64,000 nucleotides of DNA from NCBI RefSeq assembly GCF_007679035.1, contig NZ_VEFR01000001.1:620001-684000 (forward strand). The letters are read 5' to 3'. This stretch comes from Agrococcus jejuensis (GTDB lineage: Bacteria; Actinomycetota; Actinomycetes; Actinomycetales; Microbacteriaceae). The translations under genes were made by a program, and so were the position numbers. This document shows positions 27,316-35,362 of this stretch, in pieces (the stretch's first letter is position 1; each line of letters begins with the position of its first letter). The notes under the pieces are model-generated. The model was not told the DNA's origin. It did not search any database and saw nothing but the letters and a program-made list of their open reading frames with translations.

Positions 27316-27908
27316 CGGTTCTCCTCCTGATCGGTGCCGCCGCCGCCCGCGACGTCGGTCGCCGACTCGCGGAGGTGGTCGACGAAGCCGTACTCGAGCG
27401 CCTCCTGCGCCGTGAACCAGCGGTCGCGGTCGCCGTCGGCGTTGACCTGCTCGACCGTCTTGCCGGTGCGCTCGGCCGTGATCTCGGCGAGGCGGCGCTT
27501 CATGTCGAGGATGAGCTGCGCCTGCGTCTGGATGTCGGACGAGGTGCCGCCGAAGCCACCGTGGGGCTGGTGCAGCAGCACGCGCGCGTTCGGCGTGATG
27601 TAGCGCTTGCCGATCGTGCCCGACGTCAGCAGCAGCTGCCCCATCGAGGCGGCCATGCCGATGCCGACCGTGACGATGTCGTTCGGCACGAACTGCATCG
27701 TGTCGTAGATCGCCATGCCCGCGGTGACCGAGCCGCCGGGCGAGTTGATGTAGAGGTAGATGTCCTTGTTCGGATCCTCGGCTGCGAGCAGCAGGATCTT
27801 CGCGCAGATCTCGTTCGCGTTGTCGTCGCGCACGTCCTCGCCGAGCCAGATGATGCGATCGCGCAGCAGCCGGTCGAAGACAGTGGGCGGGAAGCCGGTT
27901 TCAGCCAC
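27312..27908 (-). CDS. clpP1: ATP-dependent Clp protease proteolytic subunit 1
   Basis: 198 aa. Triad Ser88 ([10 protein letters not shown]), His113 (LLHQP), Asp162. GTG 27908 is chosen: AAGGAG is seven bases upstream; a nearby ATG is out of frame. First gene of the clpP1-clpP2 unit, with a TAGGGT box at 27938-27933. The tig terminator separates it from trigger factor. Confidence 0.96.
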   Translation of the reverse strand: MAETGFPPTVFDRLLRDRIIWLGEDVRDDNANEICAKILLLAAEDPNKDIYLYINSPGGSVTAGMAIYDTMQFVPNDIVTVGIGMAASMGQLLLTSGTIGKRYITPNARVLLHQPHGGFGGTSSDIQTQAQLILDMKRRLAEITAERTGKTVEQVNADGDRDRWFTAQEALEYGFVDHLRESATDVAGGGGTDQEENR

Positions 27909-27966
27909 GTCATGCTCCTTCGGTCGGGATCAACCCTATGGGGGTGCAACGCACGCGCCGGGCCCT

Positions 27967-27980
27967 GTTCGCCGCAGGCG
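27967..27980. promoter_or_regulatory. Possible ClgR-type site upstream of clpP1
   Basis: GTTCGCCGCAGGCG contains CGCC-gca-GGCG and resembles the GTTCGC...GCG operator reported for ClgR in Streptomyces, but the spacing is one base short. It lies just upstream of the expected -35, a proper place for an activator. Weak evidence. Confidence 0.25.
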
Positions 27981-27991
27981 TGCGGGGACGA

Positions 27992-28027
27992 CGAAGGGGC
28001 CCGACCGCACGCGGTCGGGCCCCTTCG
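27992..28027. terminator. Terminator after tig
   Basis: 17-bp arms CGAAGGGGCCCGACCGC and its complement (28011-28027) with a very short loop, seven bases beyond the tig stop. Confidence 0.85.
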
Positions 28028-28033
28028 ATCGGA

Positions 28034-29386
28034 TCAGTCCTGGGCGTCGGCGGCGATGCGCGCCTCGGCCTGGCGGATGGCGGCCTCGACGTCGCTCTCG
28101 GTCGTCTCGGGCTCCGTCTGCGTGAACTCGGACAGGTCGACGACGGCGCCGTCGGTGTCCTTGACCTCGACCTTGCCGAGCGCCCACGTGAGCGCCTTGC
28201 CGCGCAGCAGGTCGGCGAGGATCGTCGGCAGCTGACCGTTCTGCTGGAGGATCTCGACGAGCTCCTGCGGCGGCATCTGGTACTGCTGCGCCATCTGCAT
28301 GACGTACTGCGAGAGCTCGGTCTGCGAGACCTGCAGGTCCTGCTCCTCCGCGATGCGGTCGAAGAGGATGCCCGAGCGGATCTGCTTCTGCGTCTCCTCC
28401 GTCACCTCTGCGCGGTGCACGTCGTCCTCGAGGCGGTTCTCGCCCTCGAGGTGGCGGTGCACCTCGTCCTCGACGGCCTGCGTCGGCACGGGGATGTCGG
28501 CGTCGGCCACGAGGGCCTCCTGCAGCGCCTGGCGAGCGTCCTGCGCCTGGCGCAGGGTCTCGCGGCGGGCGACGTTCGTCGAGAGGTCCTCGCGGAGCTC
28601 GGCGATCGTGTCGAACTGGCTGGCCATCTGGGCGAAGTCGTCGTCGGCGGCCGGGAGCTCGCGCTCCTTGACGGCCGTGACCGACACGGCGACCTCGGCG
28701 TCGGCGCCGGCGTGCTCGCCGCCGACGAGCGTCGACGTGAACGTGGTGTCCTCGCCGGCCGTCAGCGTCTCGATGGCGTCGTCGATGCCGTCGAGCAGCT
28801 CGCCGGAGCCGACCTCGTACGAGACGCCTGCGGCGCGGTCGACCTCGGCGCCGTCGATGGTCGCGACGAGGTCGAGCGTCACGAAGTCGCCCTTGGCGGC
28901 GGGACGATCGACGGTCACGAGGGTGCCGAAGCGCGAGCGCAGCGTGTCGAGCTCCGCGTCGATCGCCTCGTCGCCGATCGCGACGGGCGAGACCTCGACG
29001 GTGCGGCCCTCGAGGGCCGGCATCTCGAACTCGGGGCGCACGTCGACCTCGATCTCGAGCACGAGGTCGCCGGAGTAGTCCTTGGCCTCGGGCCACGTGG
29101 CGATGTCGGCGCTCGGGCGGCCGAGGGGCTTGATGCCCGACTCGGCGACGCCGGCACGGTAGTGCTCGTCGATGGACTCGGACACCGCCTGGCTCAGCAC
29201 CTGGTCGCGACCGATGCGCTGGTCGATGATGGCCGCGGGCACCTTGCCCTTGCGGAAGCCGGGGATCTGGATCTGCTCCGCGATCTCCTTGTAGGCGGCG
29301 TCGATGGCGGGACGCAGCTCCTCGGGGGTCACCGCGATGGTGAGCTTCGCGCGCGTCGGCTCGAGCTGCTCGACCGTGGTCTTCAC
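28034..29386 (-). CDS. tig: Trigger factor
   Basis: Ribosome-bound peptidyl-prolyl isomerase and chaperone. 450 aa. Ribosome-binding loop IPGFRKGKVP (the family GFRxGxxP) near residue 45, FKBP domain around 150-240 (PAAKGDFVTLDL), then the long helical C-terminal arms and an acidic tail. GTG 29386 has CAGGAG eight bases upstream. tRNA-Pro lies 42 bases upstream on the same strand and may share the transcript. Confidence 0.96.
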   Translation of the reverse strand: MKTTVEQLEPTRAKLTIAVTPEELRPAIDAAYKEIAEQIQIPGFRKGKVPAAIIDQRIGRDQVLSQAVSESIDEHYRAGVAESGIKPLGRPSADIATWPEAKDYSGDLVLEIEVDVRPEFEMPALEGRTVEVSPVAIGDEAIDAELDTLRSRFGTLVTVDRPAAKGDFVTLDLVATIDGAEVDRAAGVSYEVGSGELLDGIDDAIETLTAGEDTTFTSTLVGGEHAGADAEVAVSVTAVKERELPAADDDFAQMASQFDTIAELREDLSTNVARRETLRQAQDARQALQEALVADADIPVPTQAVEDEVHRHLEGENRLEDDVHRAEVTEETQKQIRSGILFDRIAEEQDLQVSQTELSQYVMQMAQQYQMPPQELVEILQQNGQLPTILADLLRGKALTWALGKVEVKDTDGAVVDLSEFTQTEPETTESDVEAAIRQAEARIAADAQD

Positions 29387-29428
29387 GTGGTCGTCTCCTG
29401 GATTCGGATTCGGGTGGGTCTGTGGGTG

Positions 29429-29503
29429 TCGGGGCGGCGGGATTCGAACCCGCGGCCTCCCGCTCCCAAAGCGGGTGCTCTAGCCAGGCTGAGCTACGCC
29501 CCG
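29429..29503 (-). tRNA. tRNA-Pro (TGG anticodon)
   Basis: Complete cloverleaf: acceptor CGGGGCG/CGCCCCG, D arm GCTC...GAGC, anticodon arm CCCGC-TTTGGGA-GCGGG giving anticodon TGG (reads CCA), T arm GCGGG-TTCGAAT-CCCGC, discriminator A. The 3' CCA is not encoded. Confidence 0.96.
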
Positions 29504-29597
29504 TGGGCGCCGAGCCCTGGCAGGAGGCGCACCGAGCGAGTCTAGCCCACCACGGCGTGTCACCCGAGGGACGGAGGGGATCCGATCTGCGACTGTG

Positions 29598-29625
29598 CCA
29601 ATCCGATGCGTGAGGCGTTCCGAAG
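29598..29625 (+). promoter_or_regulatory. SigK-like promoter of sigK
   Basis: CCAATCC (29598-29604), 15-base spacer, CCGAAG (29620-29625). It resembles the mycobacterial SigK consensus CCATCC...CCGAAT and suggests autoregulation. Transcription should begin near 29632, which rules out the in-frame ATG at 29606. Confidence 0.7.
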
Positions 29626-29686
29626 CACACCCGTGACGACGATCGCAACGCCGTGGCACCGACCGGTGTCGCGAAGCCCACGTGGG

Positions 29687-30286
29687 ATGCTGGTGCATGT
29701 GCCAGCAGTCCCAGAGTCGAGCCCCGTGACGCCCACCAGGCGTGCGACCGAGGTCGACGATGCGCTCGTGCGCGTCGCCGGCGGCGATCGCGAGGCCTTC
29801 GCGATCGTCTACGACGCGCTGTCGGCGCGGGTCTTCGGACTCGTGCTCCGCGTGCTCGTCGATCGCTCGCAGGCCGAGGAGGTGACGCAGGAGGTGTTCG
29901 TGGACATGTGGCGCAAGGCGCAGACGTTCGACCCCGCCCGCGGATCCTCCGTGGGCTGGGCGCTCGCGCTCGCGCATTCGAAGGCCGTCGATCGCGTGCG
30001 ATCGTCGCAGGCCCAGCGCGACCGCGACGAGCGCATCGGCATCCGCGACTCCGTGGCGCCGTTCGACGTCGTCAGCGAGGCGGCGGACGTGAAGGTCGAG
30101 GGCGCCCGCGTCCGCGAGGCGCTCGCGACGCTGACCGAGGCGCATCGAGAGGCCATCGTACTCGCCTACTACGGCGGGCTCACGCAGACCGAGATCGCCG
30201 AGCGGCTGGATACGCCGCTCGGGACCGTGAAGACGAGGCTGCGAGACGGCATGATCCGTCTCCGCGCGGCATTGGGGGTGTCGTGA
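29687..30286 (+). CDS. sigK: ECF sigma factor, SigK type
   Basis: 199 aa from ATG 29687. Region 2 (ALVRVAGGDREAFAIVYDAL ... AEEVTQEVFVDMWRKA) and region 4 (HREAIVLAYYGGLTQTEIAERLDTPLGTVKTRLR) are complete. Identity as SigK rests on the coupled RskA-type anti-sigma gene and the nearby fasciclin gene, the arrangement known for SigK and MPT70/83 in mycobacteria. GTG 29699 is an alternative start. There is no cysteine in the protein, unlike the disulfide-switching mycobacterial SigK. Confidence 0.85.
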   Translation: MLVHVPAVPESSPVTPTRRATEVDDALVRVAGGDREAFAIVYDALSARVFGLVLRVLVDRSQAEEVTQEVFVDMWRKAQTFDPARGSSVGWALALAHSKAVDRVRSSQAQRDRDERIGIRDSVAPFDVVSEAADVKVEGARVREALATLTEAHREAIVLAYYGGLTQTEIAERLDTPLGTVKTRLRDGMIRLRAALGVS

Positions 30287-30288
30287 CC

Positions 30289-31095
30289 ATGAAGCACCGT
30301 GAAGACATCGCGGCTCGGGCGCTGGACGCGCTCGCGGCCGACGAGCGTCGTCGATTCGACGCAGAGGCAGACGAGGCGACGCTCGCCGAGCTGTCCGACA
30401 TGCGCGAGACCGCTGCGGCACTCGCCGACGCCGTCGCCATCGCACCGCCGGCCGAGCTGCGTGCGCGCATCTTCGAGCAGGTGGCTGCGACCGAGCAGCT
30501 GACCGCCGAGGAGATCGCCGCCGAGGCAAGGCCCGCGGTCGCGGCCGTCGAGTCGTCCGATGCCGTCGACGCCGAGGTGGACGACGATCGCGAGCCCGCG
30601 CTCGTGGGCGGCGGCTCGACCGTCGTCGGTCCGCGCGAGCTCGCGGCACGACGCCGCTGGTTCCAGCGTCCTGGCTCCCTGCTCGGCGCCGCCGCAGCAG
30701 CGGTCGTGCTGCTCGTGGGCGGCATCGGCATCGGCCAGGCCATCCGCACGCCCGACCCGGTGTCGGCGCTCGTGCACGCTGCCGACGTGCGCACGCAGAC
30801 CGCGTCGCTCGCCGACGGCTCGCGCGCCACGCTCATGTGGTCCGACGAGCAGGGCGAGGCCGCGTTCGTCTTCGAGGGGCTCTCGCAGCTCGAGGCCGAC
30901 GAGGTCTACCAGGCGTGGTTCATGCCTGCCGACGGCGACCCGATCCCGGCAGGCACGTTCGCGGGCGGCGACGGCAGCGTCGTGCACGCGCTCGACGGCA
31001 CGCTCGACGAGGGCGACGGCGTCGCCATCACGGTCGAGCCCGAGGGCGGCTCGGAGCAGCCGACCACGCAGCCGCTGCTCGTGATGGGCACGTAG
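30289..31095 (+). CDS. rskA: Anti-sigma-K factor, RskA family
   Basis: 268 aa membrane protein that should hold SigK inactive. Cytoplasmic sigma-binding region (residues 1-75, AARALDALAADERRRFDAEA) without a zinc HCC motif, acidic linker, one TM segment (about 127-147, LLGAAAAAVVLLVGGIGIG) and an external RskA domain with DEVYQAWFMPADGDPIPAGTF. Known members are cleaved by regulated intramembrane proteolysis. GTG 30283, overlapping the sigK stop as GTGA, is an equally possible start two codons upstream. Confidence 0.9.
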   Translation: MKHREDIAARALDALAADERRRFDAEADEATLAELSDMRETAAALADAVAIAPPAELRARIFEQVAATEQLTAEEIAAEARPAVAAVESSDAVDAEVDDDREPALVGGGSTVVGPRELAARRRWFQRPGSLLGAAAAAVVLLVGGIGIGQAIRTPDPVSALVHAADVRTQTASLADGSRATLMWSDEQGEAAFVFEGLSQLEADEVYQAWFMPADGDPIPAGTFAGGDGSVVHALDGTLDEGDGVAITVEPEGGSEQPTTQPLLVMGT

Positions 31096-31113
31096 CAGCA
31101 GCTCCCTACGACT

Positions 31114-31147
31114 CGACGCCCCCGGTCCTCGCCGACCGGGGGCGTCG
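31114..31147 (+). terminator. Terminator after rskA
   Basis: 13-bp arms CGACGCCCCCGGT (31114-31126) and complement (31135-31147), loop of eight bases; it closes the sigK-rskA unit. Confidence 0.83.
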
Positions 31148-31184
31148 TCGTGCGGCGGTGGAGGCTCGGATGCGAGGATGCGGC

Positions 31185-31841
31185 ATGCCGTACGCACGCC
31201 CTGCCGTCGTGACGCCTCGGATCGTGGATGCCGACGGCTCGCCGATCGCGTTCGGCGAGCGGTGGGGCATGGATGGCCCACCGGAGGAGACGTACTCCGT
31301 CGACGCGCACCCCGAGCGCTTCGCTCCCCTGCATCCGATCGCCGACGCGCTGGTCGCGCACCTCGTCACGACGTTCGACGCCTCCACCACGGATGCGCTC
31401 GACGAGGCGACCTCGTGGTTCGGCGGCGACGGCCCGAGGCTGCTGCGCGCCGTGCGCGTCGAGGCCACCGCTCGCGATGCCGCAGCCCTCACCATCGCGT
31501 GGACCGACTACCCGGGCATCCGCCTGCGCGCAGGCGCCGCGCATGAGGGCCTCTACCCCGTCTGCGGCTGCGAGGCCTGCGACGAGCCGTGGGAGCGCGT
31601 CGCCGACGACCTCGAGGAGCTCGTGCTGGCCGTCGCCGACGGTCGACTGCAGGAGTCGACGGATCGCGGCATCGGATACGCGATCGAGGATGCGGACGGC
31701 GCGGTGCGAGCGAGCGGCTGGGGTTCGGCGCGCAGCATGGGCGCCGGCGGCCGCGCTCGACGACGCGCCGCGCGCGCCCTGCTCGCAGCGCGCGACGGCG
31801 CGCGCTGGCTGCCCTGGCCACCACGGTCCGACGCCCGCTAG
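31185..31841 (+). CDS. DUF6226-like protein
   Basis: 218 aa. Opens [28 protein letters not shown] and carries [20 protein letters not shown] and the cysteine trio in [10 protein letters not shown], which I recognise from memory as the DUF6226 family of Microbacteriaceae and relatives. The CxCxxC group may bind a metal. Function unknown. It has its own unit between two hairpins, and I see no SigK-type promoter for it. Upstream in-frame ATG 31171 is an alternative. Confidence 0.75.
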   Translation: MPYARPAVVTPRIVDADGSPIAFGERWGMDGPPEETYSVDAHPERFAPLHPIADALVAHLVTTFDASTTDALDEATSWFGGDGPRLLRAVRVEATARDAAALTIAWTDYPGIRLRAGAAHEGLYPVCGCEACDEPWERVADDLEELVLAVADGRLQESTDRGIGYAIEDADGAVRASGWGSARSMGAGGRARRRAARALLAARDGARWLPWPPRSDAR

Positions 31842-31885
31842 GGCCCGCGCGTCCGCCTGGCAGTCGAGCGAGGCGCGATCGCTGG

Positions 31886-31926
31886 GCACGGCGGGGATGC
31901 GAGGACAGGAGGCATCCCCGCCGTGC
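31886..31926. terminator. Bidirectional terminator, DUF6226 gene / small ORF
   Basis: 15-bp arms GCACGGCGGGGATGC (31886-31900) and complement (31912-31926). It ends four bases before the stop of the reverse 32-codon ORF and 45 bases after the DUF6226 gene. Confidence 0.8.
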
Positions 31927-31929
31927 GTC

Positions 31930-32028
31930 TCAGGGCCTCCGCGTGCCGATCTCGGCAGGGAGGGACGTCGCGAGCGGCTCGTCGATCGTGGGCGCCCAGG
32001 GCGCCTCGGTGATCGCGGTCTCCTGCAT
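31930..32028 (-). CDS. Small ORF, 32 aa, with SigK-like promoter
   Basis: Begins [18 protein letters not shown] and ends EIGTRRP; acidic, Pro/Ala/Thr-rich, without TM or signal peptide. A perfect AGGAGG is five bases before ATG 32028. A SigK-like promoter (32079-32053) lies upstream and a 15-bp hairpin follows the stop. These three signals make it a likely translated peptide, divergent from the fasciclin gene. No family recognised; it could be a secreted or modified peptide, a regulator of RskA, or a leader. Confidence 0.6.
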   Translation of the reverse strand: MQETAITEAPWAPTIDEPLATSLPAEIGTRRP

Positions 32029-32052
32029 GGAGGCCTCCTCGCGTCGCTAGTG

Positions 32053-32079
32053 CTTCGGAGCAGGCGCGTCCACGGATGG
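32053..32079 (-). promoter_or_regulatory. SigK-like promoter of the 32-codon ORF
   Basis: CCATCC (32079-32074), 15 bases, CCGAAG (32058-32053) on the reverse strand; RNA start near 32046, leader about 18 nt containing AGGAGG. Confidence 0.65.
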
Positions 32080-32113
32080 CGCGCGCGCGAACGCGATCGG
32101 ATCCCGATCCATT

Positions 32114-32141
32114 CCAATCCGGCTGAGCGAACGCGACGAAG
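32114..32141 (+). promoter_or_regulatory. SigK-like promoter of the fasciclin gene
   Basis: CCAATCC (32114-32120), 15 bases, ACGAAG (32136-32141); leader of about 58 nt to ATG 32206. Confidence 0.7.
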
Positions 32142-32205
32142 CCCTCTCAGCCCCGGCGAACGTCGGGATTCCGATCCAATGATGGACAGTGGAAGGAGAG
32201 CTGTG

Positions 32206-32877
32206 ATGCTCACCCGAAGGAACCCGCTCACCGCGGGACTCGTGCTGGCAGGCGTCGCGACGTTCGCGCTCGTCGGCTGCTCGACCGGCACCTCCGACAG
32301 CGGCTCCGACGAGTCGTCGGCACCCGAGACCTCCGCCTCGGAGGCCCCTGAGACGTCGGCAGCCGCCGACCCCGCTGCCAACCTCGTCGGCTCCGGCTGC
32401 GCCGCCTACGCGGAGGCAGTGCCGGACGGCGACGGCTCCGTCGCAGGCATGGCCGAGGACCCGGTCGCGGTCGCCGCCTCCAACAACCCGCTCCTCACGC
32501 AGCTCACGGCTGCCGTGTCGGGCCAGCTGAACCCCGACGTCAACCTCGTCGACACGCTCAACGGCGACGAGTTCACCGTCTTCGCACCGGTCGACGACGC
32601 CTTCGCGGCGCTGCCGGCCGACACGGTCGCTGCCCTGCAGACGCCCGAGGGTGCTGCGACGCTGACGTCGGTGCTCACGTACCACGTCATCCCCGGCCAG
32701 ATCGCTCCCGACGACATCGACGGCGAGCACACCACGGTCAACGGCGCGACCCTCACGGTCGAGGGCTCGGGCGACGACATCACGGTGAACGGCACCGCGA
32801 CGGTCATCTGCGGTGGCGTCCAGACGGCGAACGCGACCGTCTACCTCATCGACTCGGTGCTGATGCCCCCGATGTGA
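32206..32877 (+). CDS. Fasciclin (FAS1) domain lipoprotein, MPT70/83-like
   Basis: 223 aa. Lipobox LVGC with C25, Ser/Glu/Ala-rich linker to residue 60, then one FAS1 domain: [34 protein letters not shown] and the closing [13 protein letters not shown] cysteine pair (SGCAAY and VICGGV) could stabilise the domain. Surface-exposed, lipid-anchored. GGAAGGAGAG precedes ATG 32206. The mycobacterial homologues are the classical SigK targets, and the same promoter type is present here. Confidence 0.92.
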   Translation: MLTRRNPLTAGLVLAGVATFALVGCSTGTSDSGSDESSAPETSASEAPETSAAADPAANLVGSGCAAYAEAVPDGDGSVAGMAEDPVAVAASNNPLLTQLTAAVSGQLNPDVNLVDTLNGDEFTVFAPVDDAFAALPADTVAALQTPEGAATLTSVLTYHVIPGQIAPDDIDGEHTTVNGATLTVEGSGDDITVNGTATVICGGVQTANATVYLIDSVLMPPM

Positions 32878-32886
32878 TCGGGTGCC

Positions 32887-32960
32887 TCGATCCTCGGATC
32901 GAGTCGATCTGCGATCGACACGGGTGATGCGACGGGGTCGGCCTTCGGGCCGGCCCCGTC
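32887..32960. terminator. Three consecutive hairpins between fasciclin gene and moaA
   Basis: TCGATCC-tc-GGATCGA (32887-32902), GTCGATC-tgc-GATCGAC (32903-32919) and a 13-bp stem with a TTCG loop at 32931-32960 (one G-T pair). The last is the likely terminator. Confidence 0.75.
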
Positions 32961-33063
32961 GTCGTGCGTGCGGCGGCGGCACCCGAGCGCACGGATGCCG
33001 CAGCGACGACGTGCGCACGGCAGCCGGCGTCCGCGCGCAGCAGCCAGCCCGCGATGTGCGCCG

Positions 33064-34146
33064 TCAGCCGCCGATGGCGTTCATGCCGCGCGCCGGCTGC
33101 AGGAAGCCCGGATCGTCGATGGCATGGCCGGGCAGCTTGCCGCGGACGCAGGCACGCAGCACGGCATCGATCGCCGCGTCGGTGGGGGCGTCGCCGCGCA
33201 GCACCGGCAGCAGGTCGTACTCGCTCGTCGAGAAGAGGCAGTTGCGCAGCTGGCCGTCGGCCGTGAGGCGCAGTCGGTCGCAGTCGCCGCAGAACGGCGC
33301 CGTGACCGAGGCGATGACGCCCACGGTGTGCGGCTGGCCGTCGCGCGTCGTCTCGCCCGCGAGCGTCCAGCGCTCCGCGGGCGCGCCTCCGCGCCCGGGC
33401 ACGGGCTCGAGGTCCCAGCGCGCCGAGAGCGTCTCGAGGATCTCCTCGCGCGTCACCATCGTCGCGCGATCCCATGTGTGGCCGGCGTCGAGCGGCATCT
33501 GCTCGATGAACCGCAGCTGCGCATCGTGCGCGATCGCGAACTCGACGAGGTCGACGAGCTCGTCGTCGTTGACGCCGCGCATCGCGACGGCGTTGAGCTT
33601 GAGCGGGCGCAGGCCGGAGGCGCGAGCCGCCTCGATGCCCGCGAGCACGTCGTCGAGTCGATCGCGCCGCGTGAGGGCGGCGAACCGCTCGCGGTCGATC
33701 GTGTCGATCGAGATGTTGAGGCGTCGCAGGCCCGCGTCGACGAGCTGCGGGAGCAGCTCCGCGAGCCGGATGCCGTTCGTCGTCATCGCCAGATGCAGCG
33801 GCTCGCCGTCGACGCCCCGGATGCGCGAGAGACGGTCGACGACCTCGACGATGTCGGGCCGCAGCAGCGGCTCGCCGCCCGTGAGGCGCAGGGTCGTGAT
33901 GCCCGCTGCCGCCGCGACGCGTGCGACGCGCTCGATCTCGTCGAGCGTGAGGATGCTCGTGCGAGCGAGCCACTCCATGCCCTGCTCGGGCATGCAGTAG
34001 GTGCAGCGCAGCGAGCAGCGATCGGTGAGCGAGACGCGCAGGTCGCGGTGCACGCGTCCGAACCCGTCGACGAGCGGCCCGGAGGCTGCCTCGTCGCTCG
34101 GCAGCACGCTCGGGCGACGGCCGATCGTGACCGGCGTCGCGCTCAC
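33064..34146 (-). CDS. moaA: GTP 3',8-cyclase, molybdenum cofactor step 1
   Basis: Radical SAM enzyme that converts GTP to the cyclic intermediate of Moco. 360 aa. First [4Fe-4S] site C44-x3-C48-x2-C51 (DRCSLRCTYC), second C286, C289, C303, and the required C-terminal GG (MNAIGG). I chose GTG 34146: AGGAG is nine bases upstream and the preceding -10 box starts the RNA only about 20 bases before. The start overlaps the stop of a 7-codon leaderless ORF. Separate transcript from the other Moco genes. Confidence 0.95.
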   Translation of the reverse strand: MSATPVTIGRRPSVLPSDEAASGPLVDGFGRVHRDLRVSLTDRCSLRCTYCMPEQGMEWLARTSILTLDEIERVARVAAAAGITTLRLTGGEPLLRPDIVEVVDRLSRIRGVDGEPLHLAMTTNGIRLAELLPQLVDAGLRRLNISIDTIDRERFAALTRRDRLDDVLAGIEAARASGLRPLKLNAVAMRGVNDDELVDLVEFAIAHDAQLRFIEQMPLDAGHTWDRATMVTREEILETLSARWDLEPVPGRGGAPAERWTLAGETTRDGQPHTVGVIASVTAPFCGDCDRLRLTADGQLRNCLFSTSEYDLLPVLRGDAPTDAAIDAVLRACVRGKLPGHAIDDPGFLQPARGMNAIGG

Positions 34147-34166
34147 GGGCGTCGCTCCTGCTGCAT
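34143..34166 (-). CDS. Seven-codon leaderless ORF coupled to moaA
   Basis: ATG 34166 encodes MQQERRP and stops in TGA that overlaps the moaA GTG (GTGA). A TAGCGT box (34178-34173) ends six bases before the ATG. Its own sequence contains the moaA AGGAG. It may be only the 5' leader, or a translated coupling peptide. Confidence 0.35.
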   Translation of the reverse strand: MQQERRP

Positions 34167-34270
34167 GCTCCGACGCTACTGCGCGCGTCCGCGGGCGACG
34201 AGAGGGCGAGCGGGCTTCCGCCGATGGCGCAACCGGCAATCCGTCCGCGGGGCCGCTCCGCACCGTCGCG

Positions 34271-35362
34271 TCACGACACGAGGAGTCGCACCGCGGCGGG
34301 CTCGATGCGCAGCGTCACCGGGACGCCGGGCGCGAGAGCGAGATCGGCCGCGTGCGCGAGGGCGAGCTCGGCGGCGACGAGCTGCCCATCGGCCTCCGCG
34401 ACGACGCGGACGCCGCCGAGGGTCGCCTCGAGCCGCACGACGCGCGCCGGCCAGGCGCTCGGATCGCGCGAAGGATCGCCGCCGGGCCGCACCTCCACGG
34501 CCGCGGGCGGGAACACGGCCACGAGCGCTCGACCCTGCCCGGTCGGCGCCGGACGGCGTACCGCGTCGCTGCCGGGCAGCGCGAGTCGCGCATCCGCCGA
34601 CGCCCATCCCCCGCCGCTCGCGACGCCCTCGAGGCGGTTCACGCCGGCGATCGCGGCCGCGAACCGCGTCGCAGGCGCGTCGAGCACCGCGCGCACCGCA
34701 TCGTGCTGCACGACGCGACCCCGCTCGACGATCACGAGCCGGTCGGCGAGGGCGACGGCGTCGATGGCGTCGTGCGTGACGACGACGGTGGTCATGCTCG
34801 TCTCGGCGAGCTGCTCGGCCAGCACCGAGCGGATGTCCGCCGCGGTCTCGGGGTCGAGGGACGTCAGGGGCTCGTCGAGCAGCAGCGCCTGCGGTGCCGC
34901 CGCCAGCGCGCGTGCGAGGGCGACGCGCTGCTGCTGGCCGCCCGACAGCTGCGCGGGTCGACGATCGGTCGCACCGCCCAGGCCCACGCGGTCGAGCCAG
35001 GAGGTGGCGCGACGAGTCGCCTCCACGCCGCGCACGCCCCGCGCGTGCAGCGCGAAGGCGACGTTGTCGCGCGCGCCGAGGTGCGGGAAGAGGCGCGGAT
35101 CCTGACCGAGCAGCACGACGCCGCGATGCATGGGCGCGACGTGCGCGCGTCGCGAGCCGTCGTCGAGCACGGCATCGCCCAGCAGGACGCGACCGCCCGT
35201 GGGGCGCACGAGGCCCGCGAGCGCGCCGAGCAGCGTCGACTTGCCTGCTCCGCTCGGCCCCATGACGGCGACGACCTCGCCCGCCTCGACGCGGATCGAC
35301 GCGTCGAGCGTGAAGTCGCGCCGCGCCACGACGACGTGCGCGTCGAGGGCTGCGGCGGTCAC
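34271..35362 (-). CDS. modC: Molybdate ABC transporter ATPase
   Basis: 363 aa. Walker A GPSGAGKST at 35-43, signature LSGGQ at 140-144, Walker B LLLDEPLTSLD, then a C-terminal TOBE/Mop-like domain (about 290-360) that binds oxyanions in ModC. GTG 35362 overlaps the modB stop (GTGA). Last gene of the regulator-modA-modB-modC unit. Confidence 0.95.
   Translation of the reverse strand: MTAAALDAHVVVARRDFTLDASIRVEAGEVVAVMGPSGAGKSTLLGALAGLVRPTGGRVLLGDAVLDDGSRRAHVAPMHRGVVLLGQDPRLFPHLGARDNVAFALHARGVRGVEATRRATSWLDRVGLGGATDRRPAQLSGGQQQRVALARALAAAPQALLLDEPLTSLDPETAADIRSVLAEQLAETSMTTVVVTHDAIDAVALADRLVIVERGRVVQHDAVRAVLDAPATRFAAAIAGVNRLEGVASGGGWASADARLALPGSDAVRRPAPTGQGRALVAVFPPAAVEVRPGGDPSRDPSAWPARVVRLEATLGGVRVVAEADGQLVAAELALAHAADLALAPGVPVTLRIEPAAVRLLVS

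Noticed and set aside
29606-29686. ATG 29606 as sigK start
   Set aside because: It lies inside the proposed SigK-like promoter, upstream of the expected RNA start, and the added residues are not conserved sigma sequence.
33064-34146. moaA as a peptide-maturing radical SAM enzyme for the nearby 32-aa peptide
   Set aside because: It has the second Fe-S cluster cysteines and terminal GG of true MoaA and no SPASM domain; it sits among Moco genes.
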